A stretch of DNA of 35,451 nucleotides from Psychrobacter pasteurii (GCF_900162815.1 NZ_FUGD01000099.1:1-35451), one strand, 5' to 3'. Positions 1-8,848 are shown, counted from the stretch's first letter. Made by a program: numbers and translations. Notes: generated from the sequence alone by a model not told the origin.

Positions 1-507
1 TCGACTAAAGATTTTAGCTGAGAGTATTTTGCCGTCAAAGCGCAAGGCTTCACGCATACGAACCCAACCTAGATTTGGTATGCGAATCTGTCTGCCTTTA
101 ACAGCAAACTGGTCATTGGACAGGCTAAACCTATCGTTAACGCCTTTCTTGCGAAACTGTGGATACTTAGCCTCGCCTTTAAAAAATCGTTTGTAGGCAT
201 CACCTAGTTGCATAATAGCAAGCTGTGGGGCGCACTTCGTTACCTCAAGCATAAACGGGTACTTATCACGCTTAATGGCGTTTAATTGTTTGCGTAGCTT
301 GCCTTGAGTGGGCTTTAGTAATTTGCTTTCATCAACATCAATACCAATAATGAGGCAAGCATCACGATAGGCTTTATCTTGAGCATACTGTCGTTGCCAC
401 TGAGCTAACGCCCAGTTATAGGCAAGACGAGCTATACCGCAAGCCTTAGCAAAGTAAGTGGCTTGCTTGTTGTTTGGAGTAAGCTCAATGACATGGCCTC
501 GTATCAT
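1..507 (-). CDS. tnpB: TnpB (OrfB) family RNA-guided nuclease, N-terminal part only
   Basis: This frame opens at an ATG (505-507) that overlaps the tnpA stop codon as ATGA and stays open for 169 codons to base 1. The visible protein starts MIRGHVIELTPNN and contains the RLAYNWAL stretch typical of the OrfB N-terminal helix-turn-helix region. A KYPQFRKKG segment and a run into the start of the OrfB core (WVRMREALRF) follow. TnpB proteins are guide-RNA-directed DNA nucleases that help IS200/IS605/IS607 elements persist. The RuvC catalytic residues, the zinc finger and the guide-RNA locus at the 3' end lie outside the window, so activity cannot be judged. Overlap with tnpA suggests translational coupling. 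Confidence 0.85.
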   Translation of the reverse strand, partial: MIRGHVIELTPNNKQATYFAKACGIARLAYNWALAQWQRQYAQDKAYRDACLIIGIDVDESKLLKPTQGKLRKQLNAIKRDKYPFMLEVTKCAPQLAIMQLGDAYKRFFKGEAKYPQFRKKGVNDRFSLSNDQFAVKGRQIRIPNLGWVRMREALRFDGKILSAKIFSR

Positions 508-1118
508 TCTAAACTTGCCTTAACTGCTTCAATGAGTTTTTTATTCTTCTTACTAGGTGAACCATAAAGTCTTGCTGAAAACACTGTGATGATCTCAAGT
601 ACGTCTTGCGCCAATTCTTCTTCAAACGATAAGTTTTCACCTTGATTAATGATAACAACTTCAACTTGACGAGCTTCACACAAAGCAAAAACAAGTTCTG
701 CCCCAAAACGCAGTAATCTATCTTTATGAGTTAGCACCAGCCTGTCTATTTTGTTGTCTAAAATATCATCAAGCAGGCGTTTTAAGCCTTTTTTATGATA
801 GTTCATACCACTACCTAGATCGCTAATCACCTCGAATGACCAGCCTTGAGCAGAGCAATACAGCTCAAGAATTTCAATCTGACGCTGTAAGTCGGGCTTC
901 TGTTCATGACTTGAAACACGAGCGTAAGCTATGGTTTTACGTTGTTGCTCCACCTTATTACGAGTCAGGTTGGGGTTTATTTTAGATAAGTCATACCTAC
1001 GATGGTCTTTGGGTGTTCTTTGGGCGACAAGTACACCTGTCTCATCCCATCTTCGTAGAGTTGAGACAGAAACGCCTAACTGATTAGCTGCTTGTTTTAT
1101 GCTTAATAATCTACTCAT
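504..1118 (-). CDS. tnpA: IS607 family serine recombinase (transposase TnpA/OrfA)
   Basis: The protein is 204 residues, a normal IS607 TnpA length. Residues 5-50 form a MerR-like helix-turn-helix (SIKQAANQLGVSVSTLRRWDETGVL) followed by the RTPKDHRRYD wing. Residues 61-200 are a small serine-resolvase domain with the YARVSS motif, where Ser69 is the expected nucleophile. Downstream come the LQRQIEILELYC, DLGSGMN and RLLRFG elements of the family. It would catalyse excision and insertion of the element through a circular intermediate. The frame is intact and all key motifs are present, so it may be functional. The start codon lies inside a dyad at 1106-1131, which suggests autoregulation. Confidence 0.9.
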   Translation of the reverse strand: MSRLLSIKQAANQLGVSVSTLRRWDETGVLVAQRTPKDHRRYDLSKINPNLTRNKVEQQRKTIAYARVSSHEQKPDLQRQIEILELYCSAQGWSFEVISDLGSGMNYHKKGLKRLLDDILDNKIDRLVLTHKDRLLRFGAELVFALCEARQVEVVIINQGENLSFEEELAQDVLEIITVFSARLYGSPSKKNKKLIEAVKASLE

Positions 1119-1131
1119 AATGAGTGATTAT
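1106..1131. repeat. Imperfect dyad over the tnpA start codon
   Basis: ACTCAT (1113-1118) and ATGAGT (1120-1125) mirror each other around a single A. The symmetry continues outward with ATAATC (1106-1111) and GATTAT (1126-1131), giving 12 paired positions with one bulged T at 1112. It covers the tnpA start codon at the element's left side. It could bind the TnpA helix-turn-helix or fold as a hairpin in the mRNA. The role is inferred. Confidence 0.55.
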
Positions 1132-1213
1132 AGATAGTTTTAGGTATCTTTGTGGTTACTGTTTGTAACCCCTTTAATATATTTGCCAATAGTCACCACA
1201 GCGACAGCAAGTT

Positions 1214-1222
1214 TGCTAAAAT
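1214..1222 (+). promoter_or_regulatory. Possible extended -10 promoter for the lipoprotein gene
   Basis: The sequence reads TGCTAAAAT, an extended -10 (TGn plus TAAAAT), 35 bases before the TTG start at 1257. No good -35 box is visible 17 bases upstream. Assignment is tentative. Confidence 0.35.
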
Positions 1223-1256
1223 ACAGCTAATTATATTTAGCTACCGGAACTTTGCT

Positions 1257-1850
1257 TTGAAATCACTAAATCTATCAAAAATCTATTCAGCACTCCTTTT
1301 ATCAGGTGCGGCATTGTTTGTAACCGCTTGTGATAAGTCGGATACTTCAGATCCCGTTGTAACTAACGAATCCACCAGCGAAGCTTTAAATTCTGAACAA
1401 AGCATTAAGCAACACGCTGATATATTTTCAGGCTGCTACACCGTGAGTCAAGATGAGCCTGCACAAATTAAGGTAAGCCAACAAGCACAAGGCTTAGTGA
1501 TGCAGATGAAAGAGCCTGAATCTGCTAATAGAGTTTGGGATGACCCAGAAGCTTTAGAACCCATCGCTCTTGACCAAGTCTCAAAGTACTTCTCTATTGA
1601 TAAAAATAATGTAGAAGGAATGATTGGTCGACCAGATAGAGTTTTTGTGGTGGCGCAGGTTAAGCAGGCTTATGTCAATATTGATCCTACTTTAGACAGC
1701 CCTTATCTAGGCTCTATTCTGCAAGGCTCTAATACCATCTATAAAGTTGAGTGCGATGACACACCGGCAGAAGACCTGGTAGAAAACCCACAGCAGAATA
1801 AAGACGTGGGTAATATCGTAATCAAGCCTGCAGGCAAGGTAGAGAGTTAA
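1257..1850 (+). CDS. Putative lipoprotein of unknown function
   Basis: From a TTG start at 1257 the protein is 197 residues. I chose this start because it follows a GGA-type ribosome site (CCGGAAC, 1245-1251) and puts a short lysine-bearing head directly before a hydrophobic stretch and a lipobox (LFVTAC, lipid-modified Cys at about residue 26). The same frame is open upstream to a GTG at 1152, but that would bury the signal peptide inside the protein. The mature part is acidic and polar, with YTVSQDEPAQIKVSQQ and a VFVVAQVKQAYVNID segment and two further cysteines (SGCYTV and KVECDD) that might form a disulfide. I do not recognise the family. The signal peptide predicts anchoring to a periplasm-facing membrane leaflet. 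Confidence 0.7.
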   Translation: MKSLNLSKIYSALLLSGAALFVTACDKSDTSDPVVTNESTSEALNSEQSIKQHADIFSGCYTVSQDEPAQIKVSQQAQGLVMQMKEPESANRVWDDPEALEPIALDQVSKYFSIDKNNVEGMIGRPDRVFVVAQVKQAYVNIDPTLDSPYLGSILQGSNTIYKVECDDTPAEDLVENPQQNKDVGNIVIKPAGKVES

Positions 1851-1969
1851 ACGGTTTTATTTAAAAGTATAAAGTTTAAAAGCTCAAAGCACACTAAGGC
1901 ATAATGAGTTTTAAAGCCTCTACAGCATTAAAGTTTAGTATCTAAGTCACTAGGTAATTAGGAATAAAA

Positions 1970-2275
1970 ATGGGTTTTTTAAATTATTTATTAATGGGGG
2001 CGTTGGCTTACGCAGCAGGCTGGGCAGTTCGTTTGTACGTATTAGAAAAAGGCTCTAAGCCAGAGCAGCCTTATAGCCTTTCACATCCTAAAATTAAAAT
2101 TTATTTGGCAATGTTCTTTGGAGGTATGCTGTTAATATCTGCATTATTAGGCAAATTTGTGTTAGGGCATGAAGGTTTGGATGTGGCGTTTGTTATTGTT
2201 AATAGCTTAGTGGCAACCTTTGTTTTTTCTTTTGGCTTAAGTCCGGATCACATCAGACACGACTTGCCTGACTAA
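1970..2275 (+). CDS. Small multi-pass membrane protein, unknown function
   Basis: This is a 101-residue protein with an AGGA ribosome site just upstream (AGGAATAAAA before the ATG). Three hydrophobic segments are visible: about residues 4-24, 46-66 and 72-90. A basic and polar loop (LEKGSKPEQPYSLSHPKIKI) lies between the first two, and the tail is acidic (SPDHIRHDLPD). I do not recognise the family. It lies 120 bases after the lipoprotein gene on the same strand and ends before a strong terminator shared with the convergent efflux operon, so the two could form one transcript. Confidence 0.65.
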   Translation: MGFLNYLLMGALAYAAGWAVRLYVLEKGSKPEQPYSLSHPKIKIYLAMFFGGMLLISALLGKFVLGHEGLDVAFVIVNSLVATFVFSFGLSPDHIRHDLPD

Positions 2276-2320
2276 AGGTGTGCTAATTAGATTGGCCATT
2301 ACAATAACTAAAGCACCATA

Positions 2321-2360
2321 AAATAAACCCCATAAGCTAACTTATGGGGTTTATTTTTTT
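2321..2360. terminator. Bidirectional rho-independent terminator
   Basis: A perfect 16-bp stem (2321-2336 with 2341-2356, core ACCCCATAAG) closes on a CTAA loop and runs into T7 on the plus side. A matching A-rich flank lies on the other side. It sits between the convergent small membrane protein gene and the outer-membrane channel gene and can serve both. Confidence 0.9.
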
Positions 2361-2376
2361 ACTAAGAAGATAAAGC

Positions 2377-4164
2377 TTAAGGCTCAACCACCTCAACCCC
2401 TTCTTTAGTATCTACCACTTTTGAGCCAGCAGGGTGAGTTGTGGTTTCAACAACGGAAATATAAGCATCCGTATTGTTGTCATCGTTAATATCTACCGAG
2501 GTTAACTCTTTTTGCTTAACCACTTTAACCGGCTGATTGGCCTCAATGTTATGAGCTTGCTCAGGCGTTACAATAGCAGGACCGCGACTGGCTTCAACTG
2601 CTTGTACAGCTTTTTGCTTATCGGTTTGACCCTCAAAGACATTCACTAAGTTGCGGTACTTGGAAGTAGGAACAGCAACAGGACCTAAGTTAGCGCCGCC
2701 GCCCAACACACGATACAGATCAATCTGGTTATTTAGACGCTCTTGCTCTAAATTCAAGATAGACTGCTGAGTTGAGAATAAAGAACGCTGCGCATCTAGA
2801 ACCGCAAGATAGTCATCAACTTGGGCCTTAAAGCGCGCTTCAGAGATATCAAATAGGCCTTGATAGTTCTCTTGTAAGCGGTATTCAGCCTGGGTTCTTT
2901 GATCCAGCGTTGCGCGGTCAGCCAGTACGTCATTCACTTCTTTAAAGGCCGCTTCAACAGCACCTTCGTATTGAGCAACGGCTTGATCACGCTCAATCTG
3001 CGCCACTTCATAGTTGGCGTCACGTTGACCGGCATCAAATAAAGGTAGCTTAACTGATGGGCCAAATGACCAACTGGTAGCGCTACTTTTAAACAAGTCA
3101 GATAAGTCACTACTTGAATAGCCTAGGTTGCCTGTCAAGCTGATTGAAGGGTAGTACGCAGCACGAGCCACTTCAATATTAGCACCCGCTGCTTTTAAGT
3201 TATATTCAGCTTGAAGTACGTCAGGACGGTAGCGTAGCAGATCACTAGGCAGGCCAGCACTTAATACTTGGCTAGAAGCAATAGCTGGTACTGCAGGATC
3301 TGGGAGCATATCATCAGTGATAGGGGCGCCAACTAGGTATTTCAGCGCATTTCTGGCTTTTAATACTCCGCTTTGAGCATTTAATGCCGCAATACGAGCA
3401 GTTTCAGCTGAAGCGGCTGCTTGTAGAGAAGGCGCTTTAGAGTCGATACCTGCGTCTAAACGGGCTTTAGTGATGCGCAATGACTCTTCACGAGTTTGTA
3501 GCGTACTCACCGCAAGCTCCAGCTGTTTTTGCTGATAGCTTAGGTTGACATAGCTTTTGGCGATATTGGCAATTAAGCTAACTTGAGCGGTATCTTTAGC
3601 GGCTGTGGTGCTTAAGTAGTTTTGTAATGCCTGATCTTTTAGGCTGGCAACTTTACCCCAGAAATCAAGCTCATAAGCCGCCATTCCAAGACCGACACTA
3701 TAGTTATCACTAGGGTTACGGTCTCTGGCATTATTTGCACCGCGAGAGTACTCACCGTTAAGCCCTACATTAGGCGCATCATTACTGTCGGTAATACGGT
3801 ATTGAGCTTGAGCTTTCTGGATAGCCAGCACAGCTTGCTTAACGTCTTTGTTGTTATCTAGACCCATTTGGATAAGCGCTTTTAGCTTAGGGTCGGTGTA
3901 AAAGCTCTGCCAACGTACTGCGGCAAGACTTGAAGGCACTTGGTTATTACCATAAAGCTCGTAATTTTCCCCTGGTAGAAGAGGAATATTGGGACGAGCA
4001 ACTACCGGGCTTGTATCAGCAGTTGGTATGCTTTGACAGGCGCTAATAGCGACTGTCAAAGCAGATAAACCAAATAAACGTGCCCATTTATTAGATGTAT
4101 TCATAGCAAATGCACTCACGGCTCGACTTTTAGAAGTTATATTTGATTTTACAGATGTCGTCAT
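2377..4164 (-). CDS. RND efflux outer-membrane channel lipoprotein (OprM/AdeK/TolC family)
   Basis: The 595-residue protein is the exit duct of the tripartite pump. A signal sequence ends in a lipobox (TVAISAC), making Cys43 the lipidated residue. ATG at residue 21 would give a more usual signal peptide, but the first ATG overlaps the pump stop codon as ATGA and has a GGAGA ribosome site, so I keep it. The rest shows the duplicated outer-membrane-efflux fold: LGLGMAAYELDFWGKV in the first half, LPSDLLRYRPDVLQAEYNLKAA and SFGPSVKLPLFDAGQR in the second. OprM and AdeK are about 485 residues. Here the family fold ends near YRVLGGG and an extra tail of about 105 mostly polar residues follows, ending in VVDTKEGVEVVEP. 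It is the last gene of the operon. Confidence 0.93.
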   Translation of the reverse strand: MTTSVKSNITSKSRAVSAFAMNTSNKWARLFGLSALTVAISACQSIPTADTSPVVARPNIPLLPGENYELYGNNQVPSSLAAVRWQSFYTDPKLKALIQMGLDNNKDVKQAVLAIQKAQAQYRITDSNDAPNVGLNGEYSRGANNARDRNPSDNYSVGLGMAAYELDFWGKVASLKDQALQNYLSTTAAKDTAQVSLIANIAKSYVNLSYQQKQLELAVSTLQTREESLRITKARLDAGIDSKAPSLQAAASAETARIAALNAQSGVLKARNALKYLVGAPITDDMLPDPAVPAIASSQVLSAGLPSDLLRYRPDVLQAEYNLKAAGANIEVARAAYYPSISLTGNLGYSSSDLSDLFKSSATSWSFGPSVKLPLFDAGQRDANYEVAQIERDQAVAQYEGAVEAAFKEVNDVLADRATLDQRTQAEYRLQENYQGLFDISEARFKAQVDDYLAVLDAQRSLFSTQQSILNLEQERLNNQIDLYRVLGGGANLGPVAVPTSKYRNLVNVFEGQTDKQKAVQAVEASRGPAIVTPEQAHNIEANQPVKVVKQKELTSVDINDDNNTDAYISVVETTTHPAGSKVVDTKEGVEVVEP

Positions 4165-7100
4165 TGAGTGTTATCTCCAAAATTGGCTGGGGTAGAGGCT
4201 GTGCTCGTATCAGTAGTCGCTAATGCTGGATTAGGCTGAGTTTGAACACCATTGCCAGAACCGTTATTTGTGCCATCTCCTTTATATTTAAATATGGTAC
4301 GTACCCATACATAGAACATAGGAATAAAGAAGATACCTAAGAAGGTTGCGGTAAGTACACCACCTACGACACTGGTACCAATGGCATTCTGACTTCCTGC
4401 ACCTGGACCGGTTGCTAAGTAAAGTGGTAATACACCTAGACCAAATGCCAATGAAGTCATGATAATAGGACGGAGGCGCTGACGGGCAGCAACCATAACC
4501 GAATCCTTCAAGGACATGCCAGCCTCTTGGTGTTCTTTAGCAAACTCAATAATCAAAATAGCGTTCTTAGCGGATAGACCTACGATGGTTAATAGACCCA
4601 CTTGCAAGTAAATATCGTTTGCAAAGTCTCGGAACCAGGTAAACATAACCGCCCCTAATACCCCTAATGGTATCACTAAAATAACCGCAAAGGGCACCGA
4701 CCAGCTTTCATACAAGGCTGCTAGACATAAGAAAACAACTAAAATAGATAGAGCATACAGCATCGGCGCTTGTGCACCTGACTTTTTCTCTTCAAGTGAC
4801 ATGCCGGTCCATTCATAGCCCACACCTTCAGGCAATTGACCTACCATGGCTTCCATGGCTTCCATCGCTTCACCGGTACTTAAACCGGGTGCGGCATTAC
4901 CTTGAATGTTCATTGAAGGGAAGCTGTTATAACGGGTTAGACGCGGAGAACCATGTTGCCATTCACTGTCTGAGAAGGCATCAAATGAAATCATGTCACC
5001 TTTGTCGTTACGCACATACCACTTGTTAATGTCTTCAGGGTTAGTACGACTGTCGGCTTCACCTTGAACGAATACTCGCTTCACACGACCTCTATCTACG
5101 AAGTCATTGACATAAGATGAACCCCAAGCAGTTGATAGCACACTGTTGATTGAAGACAAGGGTAGACCATAAGCCGCGGCTTGTTCTTGATCAATATTAA
5201 CTTTTAGCTGTGGCGCATCTTCCTGACCGTTAGGACGGACACCCGCAACTTGATCGCTCTGGCTCGCCATACCTAACAGCTGGTTTCGGGCTTCTACCAG
5301 ACCGTCATGACCAATATTGCCCACGTCTTGTAGCATTAAATCAAAGCCACTGGCGTTACCTAATTCAGTAATAGCCGGTGGAACTACTGCGAATACTTGA
5401 GCTTCATTAATCTGGGTAAAGAAGTAGCCCATGGCGCGGCCTGCTACCGCCTGAGCGGAGTTTTCTTCACCAACACGGCCTTCCCAGTCTGATAAACGGA
5501 CGAAGGCTAAGCCCATGTTTTGACCTTGACCGGCGAAACTAAAGCCAGCTACGGTAAATACAGAGGCCACGTTGTCAGGCTCTTGGCTTTCATAATAACC
5601 TGAAACTTTATCAAGTACCGCTTGGGTTTCATCTAAAGAGGAGCCCGAGGGTAATTGTACCAAGGTAATCATAATCCCTTGGTCTTCTTCAGGTAAGAAT
5701 GACCCTGGGATACGCATGAAGATTACTGCCATTAAACCAATAATAGCTGCGTAACCTAAAGCATATAACCATTTTACATTAACGCTTTTACCAATAATAT
5801 TCTCATAAGAGCGACTGGTTTTATCAAAAGTGCGGTTAAACCATCCGAAGAAGCCTTTTTTGTCTTCACCATGATTTTTTTGACGTTTCAATAAAGTCAC
5901 ACACAGTGCTGGGGTAAAGATTAAGGCAACTACCGCAGACAGTACCATACTGGTAATTAGGGTAATTGAGAACTGACGGTAAATAACCCCTGTTGAGCCA
6001 CCGAAGAAGGCCATTGGTACGAATACTGCTGATAAAATCAAAGCAATACCAATAACAACCTTACTAATCTCGCCCATCGATTGGATGGTAGCGTCTTTAA
6101 TAGAGATGTGCGGATCTTCTTCTAAGATACGCTCAACGTTTTCCACAACAACAATCGCGTCATCCACAAGTAGACCAATGGACAGAACCATAGCGAACAT
6201 GGTCAGGACGTTAATACTAAAGCCGGCAATGTACAGTACCGCAAACGTACCTAACAGAACCACAGGTACCGCTAGTGTTGGAATAATAGTGGCACGCCAG
6301 TTCTGCAAGAATAAGAACATTACCAAGAATACTAAGATAATGGCTTCGATTAGCGTCTTAACAACTTGCTCAATAGATAATTTAACGAAAGGTGTAGTGT
6401 CATAAGGAACTACAGAAACTAGCCCTGGTGGGAAGTTGGCTTCAAGCTCAGCCATACGCTGTTCAACCAATTGTCTGGTATCTAAAGCGTTAGAGCCTGG
6501 TGCCAGTGAAATACCCATACCTGCTGATTTTTTGCCATTGTATAGGGCGTTAACACTGTAGTTTTCACTACCTACTTCTACATTTGCTACATCACGCAGA
6601 CGAACTTGAGCGCCTGAGCTGTCTGTTTTTAGCAAGATATTTTCAAACTCTTCAGGAGTCTGTAAATAAGATTGTACGGTAACCGTTGCGTTAATAACTT
6701 GTTTTTCGTTATTAGCAGGCGCTTGACCTAATTGACCCGCTGAAATCTGAGCGTTCTGAGAGCGAATGGCGTTAACCACATCGCCTGGAACTAAGTTATA
6801 GCTACGTAAGCGAGCAGGGTCTAACCAAACACGCATGGCGTAAGAAGAACCGAATAACTGTACGTCACCCACCCCTTCAACACGGCTAATTTGGTCCACA
6901 ATATTTGAGGCCACGTAGTCCGCGATATCTACGTTGTCCATAGAGCCGTCTTCAGAGATGAAGGCTTGAACCATTAAGAAGCCACTTGAGGACTTGTTAA
7001 CGTTTACCCCTTGACGCTGTACAGATTCAGGAAGCGCACTCATGGCCGCTTGTAGTTTGTTCTGTACTTGAACTTGCGCGGTATCTGGATCGGTACCGTT

Positions 7101-7385
7101 TTCGAAGGTTAGGGTAACTGAACCGCTACCACTAGAAGAACTCGTTGATGACATATACATTAAGCCATCAAGACCCTTCATACGTTGTTCGATCACCTGA
7201 ACTACCGAATCCTCAACAGTTTGGGCGTTAGCACCTGGATAAGAGGTACTGACACTAACCGTTGGCGGTGCAATACGAGGGTATTGCTCAATCGGCAAGT
7301 TAATGACCGCGATAATGCCCAGTAGCATGATTAAAATTGATATTACCCATGCAAAAATAGGGCGGTTAATAAAAAATCTCGACAT
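4161..7385 (-). CDS. RND multidrug efflux pump, inner-membrane permease (AcrB/MexB/AdeJ type)
   Basis: At 1074 residues this matches the HAE1 family length. It starts MSRFFINRPIFAWVISI as AcrB-type pumps do. The proton-relay residues are present: Asp408-Asp409 in GLLVDDAIVVVENVER, the lysine in GLSAKNAILIIEFA, and the arginine in RQRLRPIIMTS. The two large periplasmic loops and 12 predicted membrane segments are complete. It would export hydrophobic and amphiphilic drugs using the proton gradient, as a trimer between the adaptor upstream (30-base gap) and the channel downstream (4-base overlap). The C-terminal tail after YKGDG is a low-complexity stretch rich in Asn, Thr and Ser. Substrates cannot be read from sequence; AdeJ/MexB-like broad range is the family expectation. 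Confidence 0.95.
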   Translation of the reverse strand: MSRFFINRPIFAWVISILIMLLGIIAVINLPIEQYPRIAPPTVSVSTSYPGANAQTVEDSVVQVIEQRMKGLDGLMYMSSTSSSSGSGSVTLTFENGTDPDTAQVQVQNKLQAAMSALPESVQRQGVNVNKSSSGFLMVQAFISEDGSMDNVDIADYVASNIVDQISRVEGVGDVQLFGSSYAMRVWLDPARLRSYNLVPGDVVNAIRSQNAQISAGQLGQAPANNEKQVINATVTVQSYLQTPEEFENILLKTDSSGAQVRLRDVANVEVGSENYSVNALYNGKKSAGMGISLAPGSNALDTRQLVEQRMAELEANFPPGLVSVVPYDTTPFVKLSIEQVVKTLIEAIILVFLVMFLFLQNWRATIIPTLAVPVVLLGTFAVLYIAGFSINVLTMFAMVLSIGLLVDDAIVVVENVERILEEDPHISIKDATIQSMGEISKVVIGIALILSAVFVPMAFFGGSTGVIYRQFSITLITSMVLSAVVALIFTPALCVTLLKRQKNHGEDKKGFFGWFNRTFDKTSRSYENIIGKSVNVKWLYALGYAAIIGLMAVIFMRIPGSFLPEEDQGIMITLVQLPSGSSLDETQAVLDKVSGYYESQEPDNVASVFTVAGFSFAGQGQNMGLAFVRLSDWEGRVGEENSAQAVAGRAMGYFFTQINEAQVFAVVPPAITELGNASGFDLMLQDVGNIGHDGLVEARNQLLGMASQSDQVAGVRPNGQEDAPQLKVNIDQEQAAAYGLPLSSINSVLSTAWGSSYVNDFVDRGRVKRVFVQGEADSRTNPEDINKWYVRNDKGDMISFDAFSDSEWQHGSPRLTRYNSFPSMNIQGNAAPGLSTGEAMEAMEAMVGQLPEGVGYEWTGMSLEEKKSGAQAPMLYALSILVVFLCLAALYESWSVPFAVILVIPLGVLGAVMFTWFRDFANDIYLQVGLLTIVGLSAKNAILIIEFAKEHQEAGMSLKDSVMVAARQRLRPIIMTSLAFGLGVLPLYLATGPGAGSQNAIGTSVVGGVLTATFLGIFFIPMFYVWVRTIFKYKGDGTNNGSGNGVQTQPNPALATTDTSTASTPANFGDNTQ

Positions 7386-7414
7386 GATATTTTCCTAGTC
7401 TGCCTATTTTTGAG

Positions 7415-8818
7415 TTATTTTGCAGCGTCCGTCTCAGGTGTTTCTTGCTTTTGCGGCGCTACCGGGCCTTTTGGTGTTTGAGACTTATTGGCTACAGGAC
7501 CTTGTGCTTGAGCTGCGCCGCCTTGCTGTGCGGCGTTACCTGCAGAAGCAGCTTGATAAGGCTTACTTACCACTTCTTGCTCTGGCTTCACTTTAGAGCC
7601 ACCTATCACAACGATGTTTTCACCGGCTTGTAAACCGTCGGTAACAATCCAGTTGCCGTTATAAGTACCTTCAACAGTAACATCACGGACCTGAATCTTA
7701 TCGTTCTGGTCAACGATATATACTTGAGTGTCGCCTTTAGGCGTACGCGTTAATGCACTTTGTGGCAATAAAACAGCGTTGTTAATTAGGCCTTGAACCA
7801 GACGTGCTTTGACATACATACCTGGTAGTAGCATATAGTTATCATTTTTGAAGATAGCTCGTAGAGTAACCGCTCCAGTATCTTGATCGACATTGGCTTC
7901 TGCTAAAGACATCTGACCTTTAATAGGGTAGGTGCTACCATCTTCTAATACCAACTCGACCGTATTGGTGCCCGCTTGAAGCGCGCCACTGGCCTGTTGC
8001 TGTTTTAGTTTTAATAACTCAGAAGAAGATTGACTGATATCTACATAAATAGGGTTAATCTTAGAGATAGTAACCATAGGGTTGGCTTGGTTAGCATTCA
8101 CTAACGCACCGGCAGTCACATTAGAGCGATCTGAAATACCAGAGATTGGGGCTCTTACGATAGTACGATTCAGGTCTAACTGAGTGCCTGACAATTGAGC
8201 TTTGGCAGTATTTACAGCAGCTTGTGAGCTGGCAATGTTAGCTTGTGCTTGCTGCGCGGCCGCTTGAGCACTATTTAAACCAGCTTGAGCGGTCTTTAAC
8301 TGCGTAACTGCTTGTTCGTATTGCTGTGCTGAGATAGCTTGCTGAGCAACCAGAGGCTTAAGACGTTGAACATCAGCTTGAGCTTGTTCTAAAAGCGCTT
8401 TTTGTGATTCGATATTGGCCACAGCGTTGTTATAACTGGCTTTAGCAGTTTGAACGTTCGCTTCTGCTTGTTGCACCGCCGCTAGGCTAGCGCCTTGACT
8501 AGATTGATAGTTTTCAGGGCTGATTCTATATAGAGGCTGACCTTTTTGAACCATACGACCTTGCGGATAAAGGATTTCGTCCACAACGCCTGTCACTTGA
8601 GGTCTGATATCGGCTACCTCGTACGCGGCAGTACGACCTGAGAACTCATGAACTAAAGGCACGGTTTGGAATTGGACGGGCATGACATTCACAACTGCCG
8701 GGGGCATCTGTTGCTGAGCAGCTGCAGCATTTGCTTCGTCGTCTTTTTTATCACAGCCAGCAATAAATAGGCCGGATACAGCTAAACTAATAGCGATGAA
8801 AAGGTGCGAGTGTTTCAT
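7415..8818 (-). CDS. RND efflux periplasmic adaptor lipoprotein (AcrA/MexA/AdeI type)
   Basis: The 467-residue protein links the inner-membrane pump to the outer-membrane channel. The signal peptide ends at lipobox FIAGC (Cys22). VVNVMPVQFQTVPLVHEFSGRTAAYEVADIRPQVTGVV opens the lipoyl/barrel-sandwich region. A long alanine- and glutamine-rich coiled coil follows (about residues 105-210), then the second lipoyl half (TIVRAPISGISDRSNVTAGALV), the beta-barrel and the membrane-proximal domain. The C-terminal 50 residues are a low-complexity Gln/Ala/Pro/Lys tail. It is the first gene of the operon, with a leader holding palindromic sequences upstream. No regulator gene is adjacent. Confidence 0.94.
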   Translation of the reverse strand: MKHSHLFIAISLAVSGLFIAGCDKKDDEANAAAAQQQMPPAVVNVMPVQFQTVPLVHEFSGRTAAYEVADIRPQVTGVVDEILYPQGRMVQKGQPLYRISPENYQSSQGASLAAVQQAEANVQTAKASYNNAVANIESQKALLEQAQADVQRLKPLVAQQAISAQQYEQAVTQLKTAQAGLNSAQAAAQQAQANIASSQAAVNTAKAQLSGTQLDLNRTIVRAPISGISDRSNVTAGALVNANQANPMVTISKINPIYVDISQSSSELLKLKQQQASGALQAGTNTVELVLEDGSTYPIKGQMSLAEANVDQDTGAVTLRAIFKNDNYMLLPGMYVKARLVQGLINNAVLLPQSALTRTPKGDTQVYIVDQNDKIQVRDVTVEGTYNGNWIVTDGLQAGENIVVIGGSKVKPEQEVVSKPYQAASAGNAAQQGGAAQAQGPVANKSQTPKGPVAPQKQETPETDAAK

Positions 8819-8848
8819 GTAAAAAAACCTTAGTAGTGGGTCATCACA

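Larger units (their letters stand above)
1..1131 (-). mobile_element. IS607-type transposon, partial (left end and tnpA-tnpB)
   Basis: A serine-recombinase gene with an N-terminal MerR-like helix-turn-helix overlaps a TnpB (OrfB) gene by four bases on the minus strand. That arrangement defines the IS607 family. The element starts upstream of tnpA, near 1119-1155, and continues past the left window edge, so neither boundary is fixed. IS607 elements make no target duplication and have no classical terminal inverted repeats, so the end given here is only the end of the dyad over the tnpA start. GG dinucleotides at 1143-1144 and 1154-1155 are possible junction points, because IS607 is known to insert at GG. 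Confidence 0.8.

Noticed and set aside
1152..1256. Longer start (GTG 1152) for the lipoprotein gene.
   Set aside because: It would place 35 residues before the signal peptide and lipobox; the TTG at 1257 has a ribosome site and suits a lipoprotein.
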